DNA of 39,282 nt, taken from the NCBI RefSeq assembly GCF_002866065.1, contig NZ_LNJZ01000007.1, positions 1 to 39,282 of the forward strand. Direction: 5' to 3'. Origin of the DNA: Thiopseudomonas denitrificans. GTDB lineage: Bacteria > Pseudomonadota > Gammaproteobacteria > Pseudomonadales > Pseudomonadaceae. Position 1 is the stretch's first letter. Every line of letters begins with the position of its first letter. The notes under the pieces were generated by a model that saw only the letters and a program-made list of their open reading frames with translations, made no database searches and was not told the DNA's origin. Shown here one piece after another: positions 1 through 17,494 of this stretch. The position numbers and the translations under genes were made by a program.

Positions 1-2
1 TG

Positions 3-6851
<6,849 letters not shown>

Positions 6852-6862
6852 GTGGATAGCTA

Positions 6863-6899
6863 AAGCCCTCGTACGTATTAATGTGCGAGGGCTTTTTGT
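6863..6899 (+). terminator. Intrinsic terminator after the RTX gene
   Basis: Arms AGCCCTCGTAC and GTGCGAGGGCT pair over 11 bp with one G-U-type position and a short AT-rich loop, followed by TTTTTG. It begins 13 bases after the RTX stop, so the RTX gene and the exporter genes are probably separate transcripts or only partly coupled. Confidence 0.85.
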
Positions 6900-7092
6900 T
6901 ATTTTAAGTAACCTAAAGTCTTAAATGATCAAATGAAAAGTTGTTTTGAGCCGTATCAAGGCAATCTTGGGATTTACAATATAGCCAGGTGGATACGCTC
7001 TAAAAACAGTTTGCATGAACCGGAGCGGTGCGATTACCAGGTCAGTGTTCCTGTGAATCACATCTACCTTCGATAGTGCGGTGAGCTAAAAA

Positions 7093-9201
7093 ATGTCAAA
7101 CTCTACTTCGCTCCAATCGTTGTCTATTATTGCACAGTATCACGGTATATCAGTTGATACTGATGATGTTGTACACCGTTTCGGTGAAAGTGGCCAGAAG
7201 GTGCTGAGTCGTCAGTCCTGGTTACTTGCCGCAAAAGATATTGGGCTGAAGGCCAAATTAATTAAAAAAGATATTGGCCGATTAGATATGGTCGCTTTGC
7301 CAGCCGTTGTCTGGTGCGAAGATGGTGAACACTTTGTTTTAGCGAAAATAGATGATGAACGATTTTTAATTCAGGATTTAATGTTAAATAAACCATTGGT
7401 CTTGGATAGGGAGAGTTTCTCAAAAAGGTATTCGGGTGTATTGATTTGTGTTTCTTCCCGCGCTTCAATATTGGGAGAGCTGGCACGATTTGATTTTACC
7501 TGGTTTATTCCATCCTTGGTGAAATATAGAAAAATCATTGGCGAGGTTATGTTGATATCTGTTGTTGTACAGATGTTTGCACTTATTACGCCTCTGTTTT
7601 TTCAAGTAGTTATGGATAAAGTGTTGGTGCATCGAAGTTACTCAACACTTGATGTGGTAGCTATTGCGTTTGTAACGGTTACCATTTTTGATGTCGTGCT
7701 GAATGGTTTGCGTACATATATATTCTCGCACACGACCAGTCGAATTGATGTAGAGCTGGGAGCAAAGCTGTTTCGCCACATGTTGACATTGCCAATTAGT
7801 TATTTTGAAAGCAGGCGTGTAGGTGAAACGATTGCGCGTGTACGCGAGCTGGAGCAAATTAGAAACTTTCTTACAGGACAAACCTTAACATCGGTTATGG
7901 ATTTGATGTTTTCATTTATATTTATTGCGGTCATGTGGTATTACAGCGGAGCATTGACGCTTATTGTGCTGGCTTCTTTGCCATGTTATGCGCTGTGGTC
8001 TGCTGCTGTAAGTCCTATTTTACGTGCAAGGCTTAATGAGAAATTTGCACGTAATGCTGACAACCAGGCGTTTTTAGTTGAATCTGTGTCTGCTATAGGG
8101 ACAATTAAATCAATGGCTGTTGAGCCACAAATGACACGACGCTGGGATCAGCAGCTTGCCGCTTACGTAACATCAGGATTTAGGGTGGTACGGATTGCTA
8201 CAATTGGTCAGCAAGGTGTTCAACTTATCCAAAAATTTGTCACGATAGCTATTTTGTGGCTGGGCGCTCATCTTGTTATTAAAGGGAGTTTAACGGTCGG
8301 GCAGCTCATTGCCTTTAATATGCTGGCCGGACAAGTAGCTGCGCCGATTATTCGGTTGGCACAACTCTGGCAAGACTTTCAACAAGTGGGGATTTCGGTT
8401 GCTCGTCTTGGGGATATTCTAAATACTCCAGTTGAAGCCGCTAAATCGCGTCTAACGTTGCCCCCTATTCAGGGGGATGTTGAATTTGAAAATGTTAATT
8501 TTCGTTACCGGCCAGATGGCCCGAAAATAATAAAAGATATGAATATAAAAATTGGTCGTGGAGAAGTTATCGGTATTGTTGGGCGCTCAGGTTCAGGTAA
8601 AAGTACACTTACCAAACTGGTACAGCGCTTATATATTCCTGAGTCTGGGCGAGTGAAGATTGATGGAAATGATCTGGCTTTGGTTGATCCAGTATGGTTA
8701 CGTCGACAGGTGGGTGTCGTATTGCAGGAAAACATATTATTGAATACCAGTGTTCGTAATAATATTGCTTTGGTTGACACGGGACTGCCAATGGAGCGAA
8801 TTATTGAAGCGGCTAAACTGTCGGGCGCACATGATTTCATTATGGAGTTAACAGAAGGCTATGATACGGAAGTTGGTGAACACGGATCAACGCTGTCTGG
8901 TGGGCAAAGACAGCGGATTGCTATAGCGCGAGCACTTATAACAAATCCACGTATTTTAATCTTTGATGAAGCCACCAGTGCTTTGGATTATGAATCTGAA
9001 AGGGCTATTATGAAAAATATGCAGCTGATTTGTCGTAATCGTACAGTGTTCATTATTGCCCATCGGCTGTCGACCGTTCGTATGGCTCATCGAATCATTG
9101 CGATGGACAAGGGTATTGTTGTGGAACAGGGAAGTCATGATGAACTACTTAAGATAGAAAACGGCTATTATCGTTATTTAAACCAGTTGCAAGCAAATTA
9201 A
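7093..9201 (+). CDS. Type I secretion ABC permease/ATPase, HlyB-like
   Basis: 702 residues, close to HlyB (707). It is the inner-membrane ATP-driven pump of a type I secretion system. Residues 1-125 form a C39-peptidase-like domain that lacks the catalytic cysteine: the position aligned with HlyB Tyr9 is Thr5, while the conserved His is kept (His80 in GEHFVLAK). It should therefore bind rather than cleave its substrate, as HlyB's domain does. The transmembrane domain spans about 150-430. The nucleotide-binding domain has Walker A GRSGSGKS (497-504), signature LSGGQ (601-605), Walker B ILIFDE (621-626) and the H-loop His657. Long stretches match what I recall of E. coli HlyB ([42 protein letters not shown]). 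The start is ATG 7093 with a weak GGTGAG upstream. The adaptor gene begins 8 bp after the stop. The coding sequence is clearly A+T-richer than the housekeeping genes to the right. Confidence 0.96.
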   Translation: MSNSTSLQSLSIIAQYHGISVDTDDVVHRFGESGQKVLSRQSWLLAAKDIGLKAKLIKKDIGRLDMVALPAVVWCEDGEHFVLAKIDDERFLIQDLMLNKPLVLDRESFSKRYSGVLICVSSRASILGELARFDFTWFIPSLVKYRKIIGEVMLISVVVQMFALITPLFFQVVMDKVLVHRSYSTLDVVAIAFVTVTIFDVVLNGLRTYIFSHTTSRIDVELGAKLFRHMLTLPISYFESRRVGETIARVRELEQIRNFLTGQTLTSVMDLMFSFIFIAVMWYYSGALTLIVLASLPCYALWSAAVSPILRARLNEKFARNADNQAFLVESVSAIGTIKSMAVEPQMTRRWDQQLAAYVTSGFRVVRIATIGQQGVQLIQKFVTIAILWLGAHLVIKGSLTVGQLIAFNMLAGQVAAPIIRLAQLWQDFQQVGISVARLGDILNTPVEAAKSRLTLPPIQGDVEFENVNFRYRPDGPKIIKDMNIKIGRGEVIGIVGRSGSGKSTLTKLVQRLYIPESGRVKIDGNDLALVDPVWLRRQVGVVLQENILLNTSVRNNIALVDTGLPMERIIEAAKLSGAHDFIMELTEGYDTEVGEHGSTLSGGQRQRIAIARALITNPRILIFDEATSALDYESERAIMKNMQLICRNRTVFIIAHRLSTVRMAHRIIAMDKGIVVEQGSHDELLKIENGYYRYLNQLQAN

Positions 9202-9209
9202 GGGACTGG

Positions 9210-10649
9210 ATGATGAGTAAGGAAACCAGTCAATTGACAGCCGTTAAATTACTTCTTTTACGCTATTGGCAAGTGTTTATTAATGTGTGGGCCATACGAG
9301 ACAAGCTTGATCCACCTAAACGTAAAGATGATGAGCTTGCTTTTTTACCAGCACATCTTGAGTTGGTTGAAACACCTGTTTCTGTTGCTCCAAAATGGAC
9401 AGCAAGATTAATTATACTCTTTGTTTTTTTTGCTTTGATATGGTCTGTGTTCAGCGAGGTAGATGTTGTCGCTACGGGTCAGGGAAAAATCATCATTAGT
9501 GGGTATAGCAAAACTATTCAGCCATTAGAAAACTCTGTAGTAAGCGCTGTTTATGTTCGTAATGGACAGGATGTCAAGAAGGGAGAGCCGCTGATTAGAT
9601 TGACAGCCATAGGGAGTGAATCAGATCTCGAACAAGCCCGTACATCACTGAAGTCTGCATATCTGGCTAAGTGGCGTGGTGAGAATCTTGTTAAGATTTT
9701 AGAGATTAAAGATATTTCAAATATCGGCACTTTTATGCATCCGAGAGACTTGGTTGTTACCAGCGATGAAATTGATGAGTCAAAAAATCTTTTACTGAAT
9801 CAATTTTTAACATGGCAGTACAAAGATCAGCAGCTTGATCTTTTAATGCAACAGCGTAACGCTGAAATTAATACCATTAAAACTCAGCAACAAAAGGCAA
9901 AAAGCTTGTTGGAAATTGAACAGGGTAAACTTGAAAATCTGGGTGATCTATATGAAAGTCGATTTATCACAGAGCACAGTTACTTGGAACAAAAGGCTAC
10001 TGTGCTGCAGCTAGAGGCTGATGTAAAAACTAACTATTCAAAAGTTACTGAAATAGAGAAGTCGATAGCTCAAACCCACGAAGAACGTATGACTAACACG
10101 CAAGCATTGATTTCTGAAACTTTAGACTCTATCCGCCAAGCTAATGAAAGTATTAACCAAGCAAGCTTTGAAGTAGAGAAAAATCAGCAGCGAAATAATT
10201 TGATGTTATTAACGAGCCCAGTTGACGGTACGGTTCAGCAGCTGGAAACACATACGATTAATGGTGTTGTGACAACGGCTCAGCCGTTAATGGTAATTGT
10301 TCCTAAAGAGGATTTTTTTGAGGTTGATGTACTAATTCAAAATAAAGATATTGGATTTGTTCGCAAAGGGCAGGGAGTGATAATTAAGCTAGATGCATTT
10401 CCTTATACTAGGCACGGCTATTTGACAGGCACGATAAAATCTATTAGTTATGATGCCATTGAGGATGAAAAAATGGGGCTGGTGTATTCATCACTTATTA
10501 GTCTTGATAAGCAACGGCTTAATGGCTCTATTAAGCTGACGGCAGGGTTGTCGGTGGTTGCGGAAATAAATACAGATAAAAGAACAGTTATTGACTACTT
10601 GCTTAGTCCGTTGAAAACTAAAATAGATACTAGTTTTAGAGAGCGTTAA
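9210..10649 (+). CDS. Type I secretion membrane fusion protein, HlyD-like
   Basis: 479 residues, the HlyD family length. It is the periplasmic adaptor joining the ABC pump to the outer membrane channel. A cytosolic N-terminus of about 60 residues precedes one transmembrane helix (about 64-81, TARLIILFVFFALIWSVF). Then come a lipoyl/barrel-sandwich half (VDVVATGQGKI...SGYSKTIQPLE), a long glutamine- and lysine-rich coiled coil (about 200-320), the second lipoyl half (LTSPVDGTVQQL) and a beta-barrel C-terminus. There are two adjacent in-frame ATGs (9210 and 9213), and either could be used. It lies between the ABC gene (8-bp gap) and the TolC-like gene (1-bp gap), so the three are surely one operon. 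HlyD homotrimers or hexamers are known to recruit TolC on substrate binding. Confidence 0.95.
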   Translation: MMSKETSQLTAVKLLLLRYWQVFINVWAIRDKLDPPKRKDDELAFLPAHLELVETPVSVAPKWTARLIILFVFFALIWSVFSEVDVVATGQGKIIISGYSKTIQPLENSVVSAVYVRNGQDVKKGEPLIRLTAIGSESDLEQARTSLKSAYLAKWRGENLVKILEIKDISNIGTFMHPRDLVVTSDEIDESKNLLLNQFLTWQYKDQQLDLLMQQRNAEINTIKTQQQKAKSLLEIEQGKLENLGDLYESRFITEHSYLEQKATVLQLEADVKTNYSKVTEIEKSIAQTHEERMTNTQALISETLDSIRQANESINQASFEVEKNQQRNNLMLLTSPVDGTVQQLETHTINGVVTTAQPLMVIVPKEDFFEVDVLIQNKDIGFVRKGQGVIIKLDAFPYTRHGYLTGTIKSISYDAIEDEKMGLVYSSLISLDKQRLNGSIKLTAGLSVVAEINTDKRTVIDYLLSPLKTKIDTSFRER

Positions 10650-10650
10650 T

Positions 10651-11928
10651 GTGCGTAGTGTTCTAGTTCTTCTGAGTGTGGTATGGGCTAACTGTTGTTT
10701 TGGCTCTGAGCTAATACAGGCTTGGGAGTATGCTTTAAGTAACTCATCAGAAATACAGGCTGCGTCTGAAAAACGCAATGCCGATTATGAAGCGAAAGCA
10801 CAGTCATTGGCGCATTTGCTACCATCATTGCGAGGAAATACTTATTACCAGGAACAGCCGCAAAACAATGCTGACGACTCTGCGATGCAAGGCTGGGGTA
10901 TTGAGCTAACTCAGGCATTGTTGAATGTGACCAAGTGGCATCAATATAAAAAAGGCACAACCCGCTCTATGATTGCAGACCTTGAGTTACAAGATCATCG
11001 TCATCAGCTTTTAACCAAAGTGACGCAAGTATATTTTGATACACTGCAGTCAAAAAAAGATCTGGAGCTAATAAAAAAAACAAGAGAATCGATGGCGGCC
11101 CAAGTTGTACAAACTGAAGCTTTGTACAAAAAAGGAGCGGGCACAATTATTGATTTTTATGATGCGCAGTCAGCTTACGAAGCAATTTGTGCCGAAGAAA
11201 TTGCAATACATAATAAACTTAAAATCGGCCTTGGACAGTTATCTAGCATGACAGGGTTTCCGTATAGAACGTTACAGCAAGGCAATATCGTTATGAGGGC
11301 TGTGGATGTGTCAACTTTTGAGTATTGGAAACAAAAAGTATTAAGTGGAAACTTTGCTCTCCAAGTAAAGATGGAACTTGTTAAAGAGGCGGATTACGAT
11401 GTTAAAGCTGTTAAATCTCAACACTTGCCTACTATTGACTTGAATCTTGGCTATCGGGATAACATACATAAACGAAATGTCGCTGGCTCAGGGGGAGTAA
11501 GGTATTCTACTCGTGGAAATTATATTGATGTTCGTATGACTGTTCCTTTGTTTAATGGTGGCGCAATGACAAGTCAAACACGGCAATCCGTTGCTTCACG
11601 AGAATTCTTGCGTCATGAGTATGATAATGCGATTGAAAATACTCTGCTGGATATGGAAAGACTGTTTCTTGATGTCAAGAGCAGTCAGTATCAAGCTAAA
11701 GCATTTACACAGCTTTGTGAAACAAACAATACCAAACTTGAAGCAACTAGAATTGGATTAACTGCTGGGGTGAGAACGCAGATTGACCTTATTAATGCTG
11801 AAAGAGACTATTTGGAGGCACAGCGTAAGCTGGCAGAAGCGCAATACCAATTTGCTTCAAGTTATGTCACTCTTCAGATTCTGTCTGGCGAAATTGAACT
11901 GTTGAAAATACAAAGCATTATGAATTAA
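10651..11928 (+). CDS. TolC-family outer membrane channel protein
   Basis: 425 residues. The protein starts at GTG 10651, one base after the adaptor's TAA, in the overlapping string TAATGTG; no in-frame ATG gives a signal peptide. An N-terminal Sec signal (MRSVLVLLSVVWANCCFGS, cleavage about 19/20) is followed by the TolC pattern: AWEYALSNSSEIQAA near the start, two internal repeats of long amphipathic helices, and NLGY and TVPLFNGG strand/helix motifs near residues 270-310. It is predicted to form the trimeric outer membrane duct of this type I system. The coding sequence is A+T-rich (24 of 60 G+C at 11041-11100). No terminator is evident in the 120 bp before the convergent lpxH. Confidence 0.93.
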   Translation: MRSVLVLLSVVWANCCFGSELIQAWEYALSNSSEIQAASEKRNADYEAKAQSLAHLLPSLRGNTYYQEQPQNNADDSAMQGWGIELTQALLNVTKWHQYKKGTTRSMIADLELQDHRHQLLTKVTQVYFDTLQSKKDLELIKKTRESMAAQVVQTEALYKKGAGTIIDFYDAQSAYEAICAEEIAIHNKLKIGLGQLSSMTGFPYRTLQQGNIVMRAVDVSTFEYWKQKVLSGNFALQVKMELVKEADYDVKAVKSQHLPTIDLNLGYRDNIHKRNVAGSGGVRYSTRGNYIDVRMTVPLFNGGAMTSQTRQSVASREFLRHEYDNAIENTLLDMERLFLDVKSSQYQAKAFTQLCETNNTKLEATRIGLTAGVRTQIDLINAERDYLEAQRKLAEAQYQFASSYVTLQILSGEIELLKIQSIMN

Positions 11929-12049
11929 TTTAGAGCTGATTACGTGTTATGCGAGCCATTTGGCGCTGGACTGCTCGCTTATATCTATACGAGCAAATTT
12001 CGTACAGGCCGTTTTGTTACAAAGTTTTTTGAGGGTAAAAAGCATGGTA

Positions 12050-12757
12050 TCAGATGGCAAACGAATGCTGCTCGATACCGGTTTCATCCAGTTGCAGATA
12101 CCAGCCGTGGCTATCCCAGTCGCCAAGCACAATGCGCGTGCCGGTCGGTAGGTTATGAGTAGCTGGACGGTGAGTGTGCCCGTGAATCAGGGTGCGCACG
12201 CCATGACGCTGCATGGCCTGTTCAACTGCTGCCGCATTGACATCGGTTATCTCGGCGGCCTTCATGCGGGTCTGGCTGCGGCTTTTGGCGCGCAGGTCGC
12301 CGGCCAGTTTTCGTCGGGTTTTCAGTGGCAAGTGGCGCAGGATGAAGAGGCTCAGCGGGTTGCGCAGGATGCGTTTCATGCGCTGGTAGTCATGGTCGTC
12401 GGTGCACAGGCTGTCGCCGTGCATCAGCAAAATGGACTCACCGTTGTGCTGGAGCAGGGCCGGGTCCTTGAGCAGCTGGCAGCCGGCTTGCAGGCAGAAT
12501 GCGTTGCCGATCAAAAAGTCGCGGTTGCCGTGCATCAGGTAAATGCGCGTGCCGCTGTCGGCCAGCTGTTTTAGCGCAGTGGCAACTTGTTGCTGGAACG
12601 GGCTGATGGCGTCGTCGCCAATCCACACCTCAAAAAAATCACCCAGAATATAGAGGGCGTCGGCCTGTGGTGCGGTTTCCTGCAAGAAACGGAAAAACGC
12701 CCGGGCAATGTCCGGGCGTTGTTCGTGCAGATGCAGATCGGAGATCAGCAGGATCAT
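12050..12757 (-). CDS. lpxH: UDP-2,3-diacylglucosamine pyrophosphatase LpxH
   Basis: 235 residues. It hydrolyses UDP-2,3-diacylglucosamine to lipid X and UMP at the cytoplasmic face of the inner membrane, the fourth step of lipid A synthesis. It has calcineurin-like metallophosphoesterase motifs: SDLHL (Asp7, His9), GDFFE (Asp40), GNRDF (Asn78), LMHGD (His113) and HGHTH (His192, His194). These are the expected two-metal ligands. Length and motif spacing match the family (E. coli 240). The start is ATG at 12757, 6 bp after the ppiB stop, so ppiB-lpxH is an operon. The 120 bp between its stop and the type I secretion operon holds no gene. Confidence 0.96.
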   Translation of the reverse strand: MILLISDLHLHEQRPDIARAFFRFLQETAPQADALYILGDFFEVWIGDDAISPFQQQVATALKQLADSGTRIYLMHGNRDFLIGNAFCLQAGCQLLKDPALLQHNGESILLMHGDSLCTDDHDYQRMKRILRNPLSLFILRHLPLKTRRKLAGDLRAKSRSQTRMKAAEITDVNAAAVEQAMQRHGVRTLIHGHTHRPATHNLPTGTRIVLGDWDSHGWYLQLDETGIEQHSFAI

Positions 12758-12763
12758 CCGGGC

Positions 12764-13261
12764 TTAGCCCTCGACCACTTCGGCCTTTTCGATGATCACG
12801 TCTTCGGCAGGCACGTCCTGGTGGCCGGCACGGTTGGTGGTCTTCACTTCCTTGATGGCGTTGACCACGTCCATGCCGTCAACCACTTCACCGAACACGG
12901 TGTAGCCCCAGCCCTGCAGGGTAGGGGCGGTGTGGTCCAGGAAGTTGTTGTCCTTCACGTTGATGAAAAACTGGGCGCTGGCAGAGTGCGGCTCCATGGT
13001 GCGGGCCATGGCAATGGTGCCGGTCTTGTTGGACAGGCCGTTGTTGGCTTCGTTCTTGATCGGTGCGCGAGTGCTCTTCTGCTCCATGCCGGGCTCGAAA
13101 CCGCCGCCCTGGATCATGAAGTTGCTGATCACGCGATGGAAGATGGTGTTGTTGTAGTGACCGTCCTTGACGTACTGGGTGAAGTTGGCCACGGTTTCCG
13201 GAGCCTTGTCAGCAAACAGCTTGAGGGTGATTACGCCATGGTTGGTGTGCAGTTTGATCAT
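12764..13261 (-). CDS. ppiB: Cytoplasmic peptidyl-prolyl cis-trans isomerase (cyclophilin B type)
   Basis: 165 residues, close to E. coli PpiB (164), with no signal peptide. It catalyses cis-trans isomerisation of X-Pro bonds in the cytoplasm. Cyclophilin active-site residues are present: FHRVI with Arg43, FMIQGG with Phe48 and Gln51, and AQFFIN with Phe99. It is divergent from glnS (132 bp between start codons) and upstream of lpxH on the same strand. The start (MIKLHTNHG) is standard for the family. Confidence 0.96.
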   Translation of the reverse strand: MIKLHTNHGVITLKLFADKAPETVANFTQYVKDGHYNNTIFHRVISNFMIQGGGFEPGMEQKSTRAPIKNEANNGLSNKTGTIAMARTMEPHSASAQFFINVKDNNFLDHTAPTLQGWGYTVFGEVVDGMDVVNAIKEVKTTNRAGHQDVPAEDVIIEKAEVVEG

Positions 13262-13312
13262 CGTCGGGTTCCATCAATCATAAAAACGAACGGGCTGTCG
13301 GAAGAATGACAG

Positions 13313-13326
13313 TTTTGCGCTATGAT
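13313..13326 (+). promoter_or_regulatory. Possible glnS -10 region
   Basis: TTTTGCGCTATGATAAG near 13313-13329 contains a good extended -10 (TATGAT), about 70 bp before the glnS ATG. No convincing -35 lies 16-18 bp upstream. Confidence 0.3.
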
Positions 13327-13393
13327 AAGCCCTTTGTACATTTTAGCCTACCCCTGTGCGCAGCCAGCGGGGGTTCACCTGTTTAAGGACATC

Positions 13394-15076
13394 ATGAGCA
13401 AGCCAGAATCTTCGGTCACTGTTGCCGCCAACTTTCTTCGCACCATCATCCAGGAGGACCTTGAGTCCGGCAAACACGGCAGTGTTGTCACCCGTTTCCC
13501 GCCGGAACCCAATGGTTATCTGCACATCGGTCACGCCAAATCCATCTGCCTGAACTTCGGCATGGCCAAGGAATTTGGCGGCGTTTGTCATTTGCGCTTT
13601 GACGACACCAACCCGGAAAAGGAAGAGCAGGAATACATCGACTCCATCAAGGACGACATCCACTGGCTGGGCTTCGACTGGGATGGTCCGGTGCGTTACG
13701 CCTCCGACTACTTTGAACAGCTGTATGACTGGGCGATTCACCTGATTAAAACTGGCAAGGCGTTTGTGTGTGATTTGTCGCCAGAAGAAGGCCGTGAATA
13801 CCGTGGCAGCCTGACCGAGCCGGGCAAAAACAGCCCGTTCCGCGAGCGCAGCATCGAGGAAAACCTCGACCTGTTCCAGCGCATGCGTGCCGGCGAGTTT
13901 GCCGAAGGCGAGCGTTCGCTGCGTGCCAAGATCGACATGACCTCGCCGAACATGAACATGCGTGACCCGGTGCTGTACCGCATTCGCCATGCCGAACACC
14001 ACCAGACCGGTAACAAGTGGTGCATCTACCCGAGCTACGACTTCACCCATGGCCAGTCCGATGCCATCGAACTGATCACACACTCCATGTGTACGTTGGA
14101 ATTTGAAGACCACCGCCCGCTGTACGAGTGGTTCCTGGACAACCTGCCGGTACCGGCCAAGCCGCGCCAGTACGAGTTTGCCCGCCTCAACCTGAACTAC
14201 ACCGTGACCAGCAAGCGCAAGCTCAAGCAGCTGGTGGACGAAAACCATGTGTCCGCCTGGGACGACCCGCGCATGTCCACCATCAGCGGCTTCCGTCGCC
14301 GTGGCTATACCCCTGCGTCCATCCGCAATTTCTGCGACATGATTGGCGTCAACCGTGCCGGCGGCATTGTCGATCTGAGCATGCTGGAGTTTTGCATCCG
14401 CGAGGATCTGGACGCCAACGCCAGCCGCGCCATGTGCGTACTCAACCCGGTCAGGGTGGTGATTACCAACTATCCCGAAGGCCAAACCGAGCAACTGGAA
14501 CTGCCGCGTCACCCGAAAACCGATATGGGCACGCGCACGCTGCCGTTCTCACGTGAAATCTATATTGATGCCAGCGACTATGAAGACGAGCCGCCCAAGG
14601 GCTACAAGCGCCTGTCGCCCGGCGTCGAAGTGCGTCTGCGTGGCAGTTACGTGATCCGCGCCGACGAAGCGATCCGTGATACCGACGGCACGCTGCTCGA
14701 ACTGCGTTGCAGCTATGACCCCGACACCCTGGGCAAGAACCCGGAAGGCCGCAAGGTCAAGGGCGTGATTCACTGGGTGCCGGCCGCCGAGAGCGTCGAG
14801 TGCGAAGTGCGTCTGTACGACCGCCTGTTCAAAGAGCCGAATCCAGACAAAAACGCCGAGGGCGAAGACGTGCACTTCCTGGAAAACGTCAACCCGGACT
14901 CGCTGGTGGTGCTCAAGGGCTGCCGCGCCGAGCCGTCGCTGGCTGATGCTCAAGCAGGTGAAGGCTTCCAGTTCGAGCGCGAAGGCTATTTCTGCCTGGA
15001 CAGCAAGGACAGCCAGCCCGGTGCACTGGTGTTCAACCGCACCGTGACCCTGCGTGATTCCTGGGGAGCCAAATGA
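13394..15076 (+). CDS. glnS: Glutaminyl-tRNA synthetase
   Basis: 560 residues from ATG 13394, preceded by TTAAGGAC. The frame is open 24 codons further upstream, but that part (through MISPLYIL) has no family similarity and no better ribosome site. This is a class I aminoacyl-tRNA synthetase that charges tRNA-Gln. The signature [15 protein letters not shown] places HIGH at residues 44-47, and the second ATP motif is the TSKRKL variant near residue 272. The C-terminal anticodon-binding barrels are intact to the end ([15 protein letters not shown]). Its TGA overlaps the cysS ATG, so the two synthetases are translationally coupled. Confidence 0.97.
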   Translation: MSKPESSVTVAANFLRTIIQEDLESGKHGSVVTRFPPEPNGYLHIGHAKSICLNFGMAKEFGGVCHLRFDDTNPEKEEQEYIDSIKDDIHWLGFDWDGPVRYASDYFEQLYDWAIHLIKTGKAFVCDLSPEEGREYRGSLTEPGKNSPFRERSIEENLDLFQRMRAGEFAEGERSLRAKIDMTSPNMNMRDPVLYRIRHAEHHQTGNKWCIYPSYDFTHGQSDAIELITHSMCTLEFEDHRPLYEWFLDNLPVPAKPRQYEFARLNLNYTVTSKRKLKQLVDENHVSAWDDPRMSTISGFRRRGYTPASIRNFCDMIGVNRAGGIVDLSMLEFCIREDLDANASRAMCVLNPVRVVITNYPEGQTEQLELPRHPKTDMGTRTLPFSREIYIDASDYEDEPPKGYKRLSPGVEVRLRGSYVIRADEAIRDTDGTLLELRCSYDPDTLGKNPEGRKVKGVIHWVPAAESVECEVRLYDRLFKEPNPDKNAEGEDVHFLENVNPDSLVVLKGCRAEPSLADAQAGEGFQFEREGYFCLDSKDSQPGALVFNRTVTLRDSWGAK

Positions 15077-16455
15077 CACAATACATCTACAACACCCTGA
15101 GCAAGCAGAAAGAACCGCTCAGGCCGCTGGTTGACGGTCAGGTACGCATGTACGTCTGCGGCATGACCGTGTACGACTACTGCCATATCGGCCATGCCCG
15201 GGTGATGGTGGCCTTTGACGTGGTTACCCGCTGGCTGCGCCGCAGCGGCTACGATGTCACCTATGTACGCAACATCACCGACATCGACGACAAGATCATC
15301 AACCGTGCCAACGAAAACGGCGAGCCGTTTACCGCACTGGTCGAGCGCATGATCGCCGCCATGCACGAGGACGAAGCCCGCCTCAATGTGCTGCGCCCGG
15401 ATATCGAGCCGCGTGCCACCGGCCATATCGACGGCATGTTCACGATGATCCAGTCCCTGATCGACAAGGGCTATGCCTACGCACCCGGCAATGGTGACGT
15501 CTATTACCGCGTCGGCAAATTTGCCGAATACGGCAAGCTGTCGCGCATCAAGCTGGACGACCTGCGCTCCGGCGCCCGGGTCGAGGTCGGCGAAGCCAAG
15601 GAAGACCCGCTCGATTTCGTGCTGTGGAAAGCCGCCAAGCCCGGCGAGCCAAGCTGGACGTCGCCCTGGGGCGAAGGCCGTCCCGGCTGGCACATCGAGT
15701 GTTCGGTAATGTCCACCTGCTGTCTGGGTGACACCTTCGACATTCATGGCGGCGGCCCGGACCTGGTGTTCCCGCACCACGAAAACGAGATCGCCCAGAG
15801 CGAGGCGGCCACCGGCCAGACCTATGCCGAAACCTGGATGCACGCCGGTGCCGTGCGGGTCGATGGCGAGAAGATGTCCAAGTCACTGGGCAACTTCTTC
15901 ACCATCCGCGAGGTGCTGGAAAAATACCCCGCCGAGGTGGTGCGCTACCTGCTGGTGTCCAGCCATTACCGCAGCCCGATCAACTATTCCGAAGACAGCC
16001 TGAAAGAAGCCAAGGGTGCGCTGGAACGTTTCTATCTGGCGCTGAAAGGGCTGGAGCGGGTCGAGCCGGCCGGTGGTGAAGCCTTTGTCGAGCGCTTTGC
16101 TGCGGCGATGAATGACGACTTCAACACTCCCGAGGCTTGTGCCGTGCTGTTCGACATGGTGCGCGAGGTCAACCGCCTCAAGACCAGCGACATGCAGGCT
16201 GCAGCCGGTCTGGCCGCGCAGCTGCGCAAACTGGCCGAGGTGCTGGGTGTGCTGCAACTGGAAGCCGACGAATTCTTGCTGGCCGGCAGTGCAGATAAAC
16301 TGGCACCGGCCGATATCGAGAGCATGATCGCGCAGCGTCTGGCCGCCCGTGAAGCAAAGGACTGGGCCGAATCCGACCGCATCCGCGATGAACTGGCGGA
16401 GCAGGGCGTGATTCTGGAAGACAGCAAGGGCGTGACCACCTGGCGCTATGCCTGA
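15073..16455 (+). CDS. cysS: Cysteinyl-tRNA synthetase
   Basis: 460 residues (E. coli 461). It charges tRNA-Cys. It has the class I ATP motifs HIGH (38-41) and KMSKS (267-271). Likely Zn ligands are Cys29 (MYVCGMT) plus the later MSTCCLGD cysteine and the FPHHENE histidine/glutamate. The C-terminal DALR and anticodon-binding region is complete ([22 protein letters not shown]). It starts with an ATGA overlap on glnS. Confidence 0.97.
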   Translation: MTQYIYNTLSKQKEPLRPLVDGQVRMYVCGMTVYDYCHIGHARVMVAFDVVTRWLRRSGYDVTYVRNITDIDDKIINRANENGEPFTALVERMIAAMHEDEARLNVLRPDIEPRATGHIDGMFTMIQSLIDKGYAYAPGNGDVYYRVGKFAEYGKLSRIKLDDLRSGARVEVGEAKEDPLDFVLWKAAKPGEPSWTSPWGEGRPGWHIECSVMSTCCLGDTFDIHGGGPDLVFPHHENEIAQSEAATGQTYAETWMHAGAVRVDGEKMSKSLGNFFTIREVLEKYPAEVVRYLLVSSHYRSPINYSEDSLKEAKGALERFYLALKGLERVEPAGGEAFVERFAAAMNDDFNTPEACAVLFDMVREVNRLKTSDMQAAAGLAAQLRKLAEVLGVLQLEADEFLLAGSADKLAPADIESMIAQRLAAREAKDWAESDRIRDELAEQGVILEDSKGVTTWRYA

Positions 16456-16504
16456 TCCTGCAGGAATGGGCTTAGCCTGATCAGTAGCGATTAACCCGGG
16501 ATTA

Positions 16505-16530
16505 GCCCCTGACAGACAATTATCAGGGGC
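16505..16530 (+). terminator. Possible terminator hairpin after cysS
   Basis: GCCCCTGA and TCAGGGGC form a perfect 8-bp stem with a 10-nt loop, 50 bp after cysS. There is no T-run after it, so intrinsic termination is doubtful. Confidence 0.35.
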
Positions 16531-16606
16531 AAGCCCTTCGTACAGTGCTGCGGTTCGCGCGTATTTGGTACGGTTGAGCAACAAGAAAAACCAAGAAGGA
16601 ATAACC

Positions 16607-17332
16607 ATGCGTTCGTTGATTACAACAGGCGTTGCCGGCCTTTCACTGGCAGCCTGCCTGGCCTGGAGCCCGACATTGCTTGCTGACGAGAACTGGCAGA
16701 GCGATGACTGGAAGTACATCAGTGCAGAAGACCCCTGGGAAAACTGGAACCGCAAGGTATTCAGGTTCAACGACACCCTGGATACCTATGCCCTGAAACC
16801 GGTGGCTAAAGGCTACCAGAAGATCACGCCCAAACCGGTACGCCGCAGCGTGCGCAATTTCTTCGGTAACCTGGGCGAAGGCAAAAATCTGGTCAACAAC
16901 CTGTTGCAGGCCAAGTTCCATGATGCCGGTGTGGATACCGCGCGCTTTTTGTTCAACACCACGTTCGGGGTGCTGGGCATCTTTGACGTGGCCAGCAAAA
17001 TGGGACTGCAACGCAATGACGAAGACTTTGGTCAGACCCTGGGCAAGTGGGGTGTGGGCAGCGGGCCTTATGTAATGCTGCCGCTGCTTGGCCCGAGCAC
17101 ATTGCGTGACGCGCCGGCACTGGTGCCGGATGCCTACAGCACAGTGTATCCGTATATCAGACAGGACCGTCCACGCTATGGCCTGGCTGCCGCCGATGTG
17201 GTCAGCAAGCGGGAGAGCCTGCTCAGTGCCGAAGAGCTGGTATCCGGCGACAAATATGTCTTTATGCGTAATGCCTGGCTGCAGAACCGCGAGTTCCGGG
17301 TCAGGGATGGCAATGTGGTCGACGACTTCTAG
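16607..17332 (+). CDS. mlaA: MlaA (VacJ) outer membrane lipid-asymmetry protein
   Basis: 241 residues from ATG 16607, preceded by AAGAAGGA. Upstream TTG/GTG options give a non-signal extension and are less likely. It is the outer membrane component of the Mla pathway, which removes phospholipid from the outer leaflet with porins and hands it to MlaC. The family signature DPWENWNRKVFRFND is at about 38-52, with NLGEGKNLVNNLLQ and FGQTLGKWGVGSGPYVMLPLLGPS further on. The signal sequence has a possible lipobox LAAC (residues 14-17), but also an alternative signal-peptidase I site after TLLA, so lipidation is not certain. No mla transporter genes are adjacent. The downstream neighbour is a convergent PilZ gene. 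Confidence 0.93.
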   Translation: MRSLITTGVAGLSLAACLAWSPTLLADENWQSDDWKYISAEDPWENWNRKVFRFNDTLDTYALKPVAKGYQKITPKPVRRSVRNFFGNLGEGKNLVNNLLQAKFHDAGVDTARFLFNTTFGVLGIFDVASKMGLQRNDEDFGQTLGKWGVGSGPYVMLPLLGPSTLRDAPALVPDAYSTVYPYIRQDRPRYGLAAADVVSKRESLLSAEELVSGDKYVFMRNAWLQNREFRVRDGNVVDDF

Positions 17333-17340
17333 TCCTCTTG

Positions 17341-17371
17341 CCGGCTGACTGCGGTTGCCGCACTCAGCCGG
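17341..17371. terminator. Hairpin between convergent mlaA and PilZ genes
   Basis: CCGGCTGACTGCGG and CCGCACTCAGCCGG pair over 14 positions with one mismatch around a TTG loop, 9 bp after mlaA. It lacks a T-run on either side, so it may be a weak bidirectional terminator or an mRNA 3' end stabiliser. Confidence 0.4.
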
Positions 17372-17494
17372 TTCCCGGGTGCAGCTGTTCTGCCAGCCTC
17401 AAACGACCCTTTGCTTTCGTGCGCGAGCGCAGGGCTCGTCGCGTCGGTCACTCTGTGATTGTGCAAGAATGACCAACTGCAACAACTTGACCGG

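Noticed and set aside
14200-14221. Unusual KMSKS motif (TSKRKL) in glnS as a defect
   Set aside because: Glutaminyl-tRNA synthetases commonly deviate at the first positions; the SKRKL part is intact.
13343-14512. 389-codon open frame antisense to glnS
   Set aside because: It is a shadow of a G+C-rich gene on the opposite strand; glnS is certain and covers nearly all of it.
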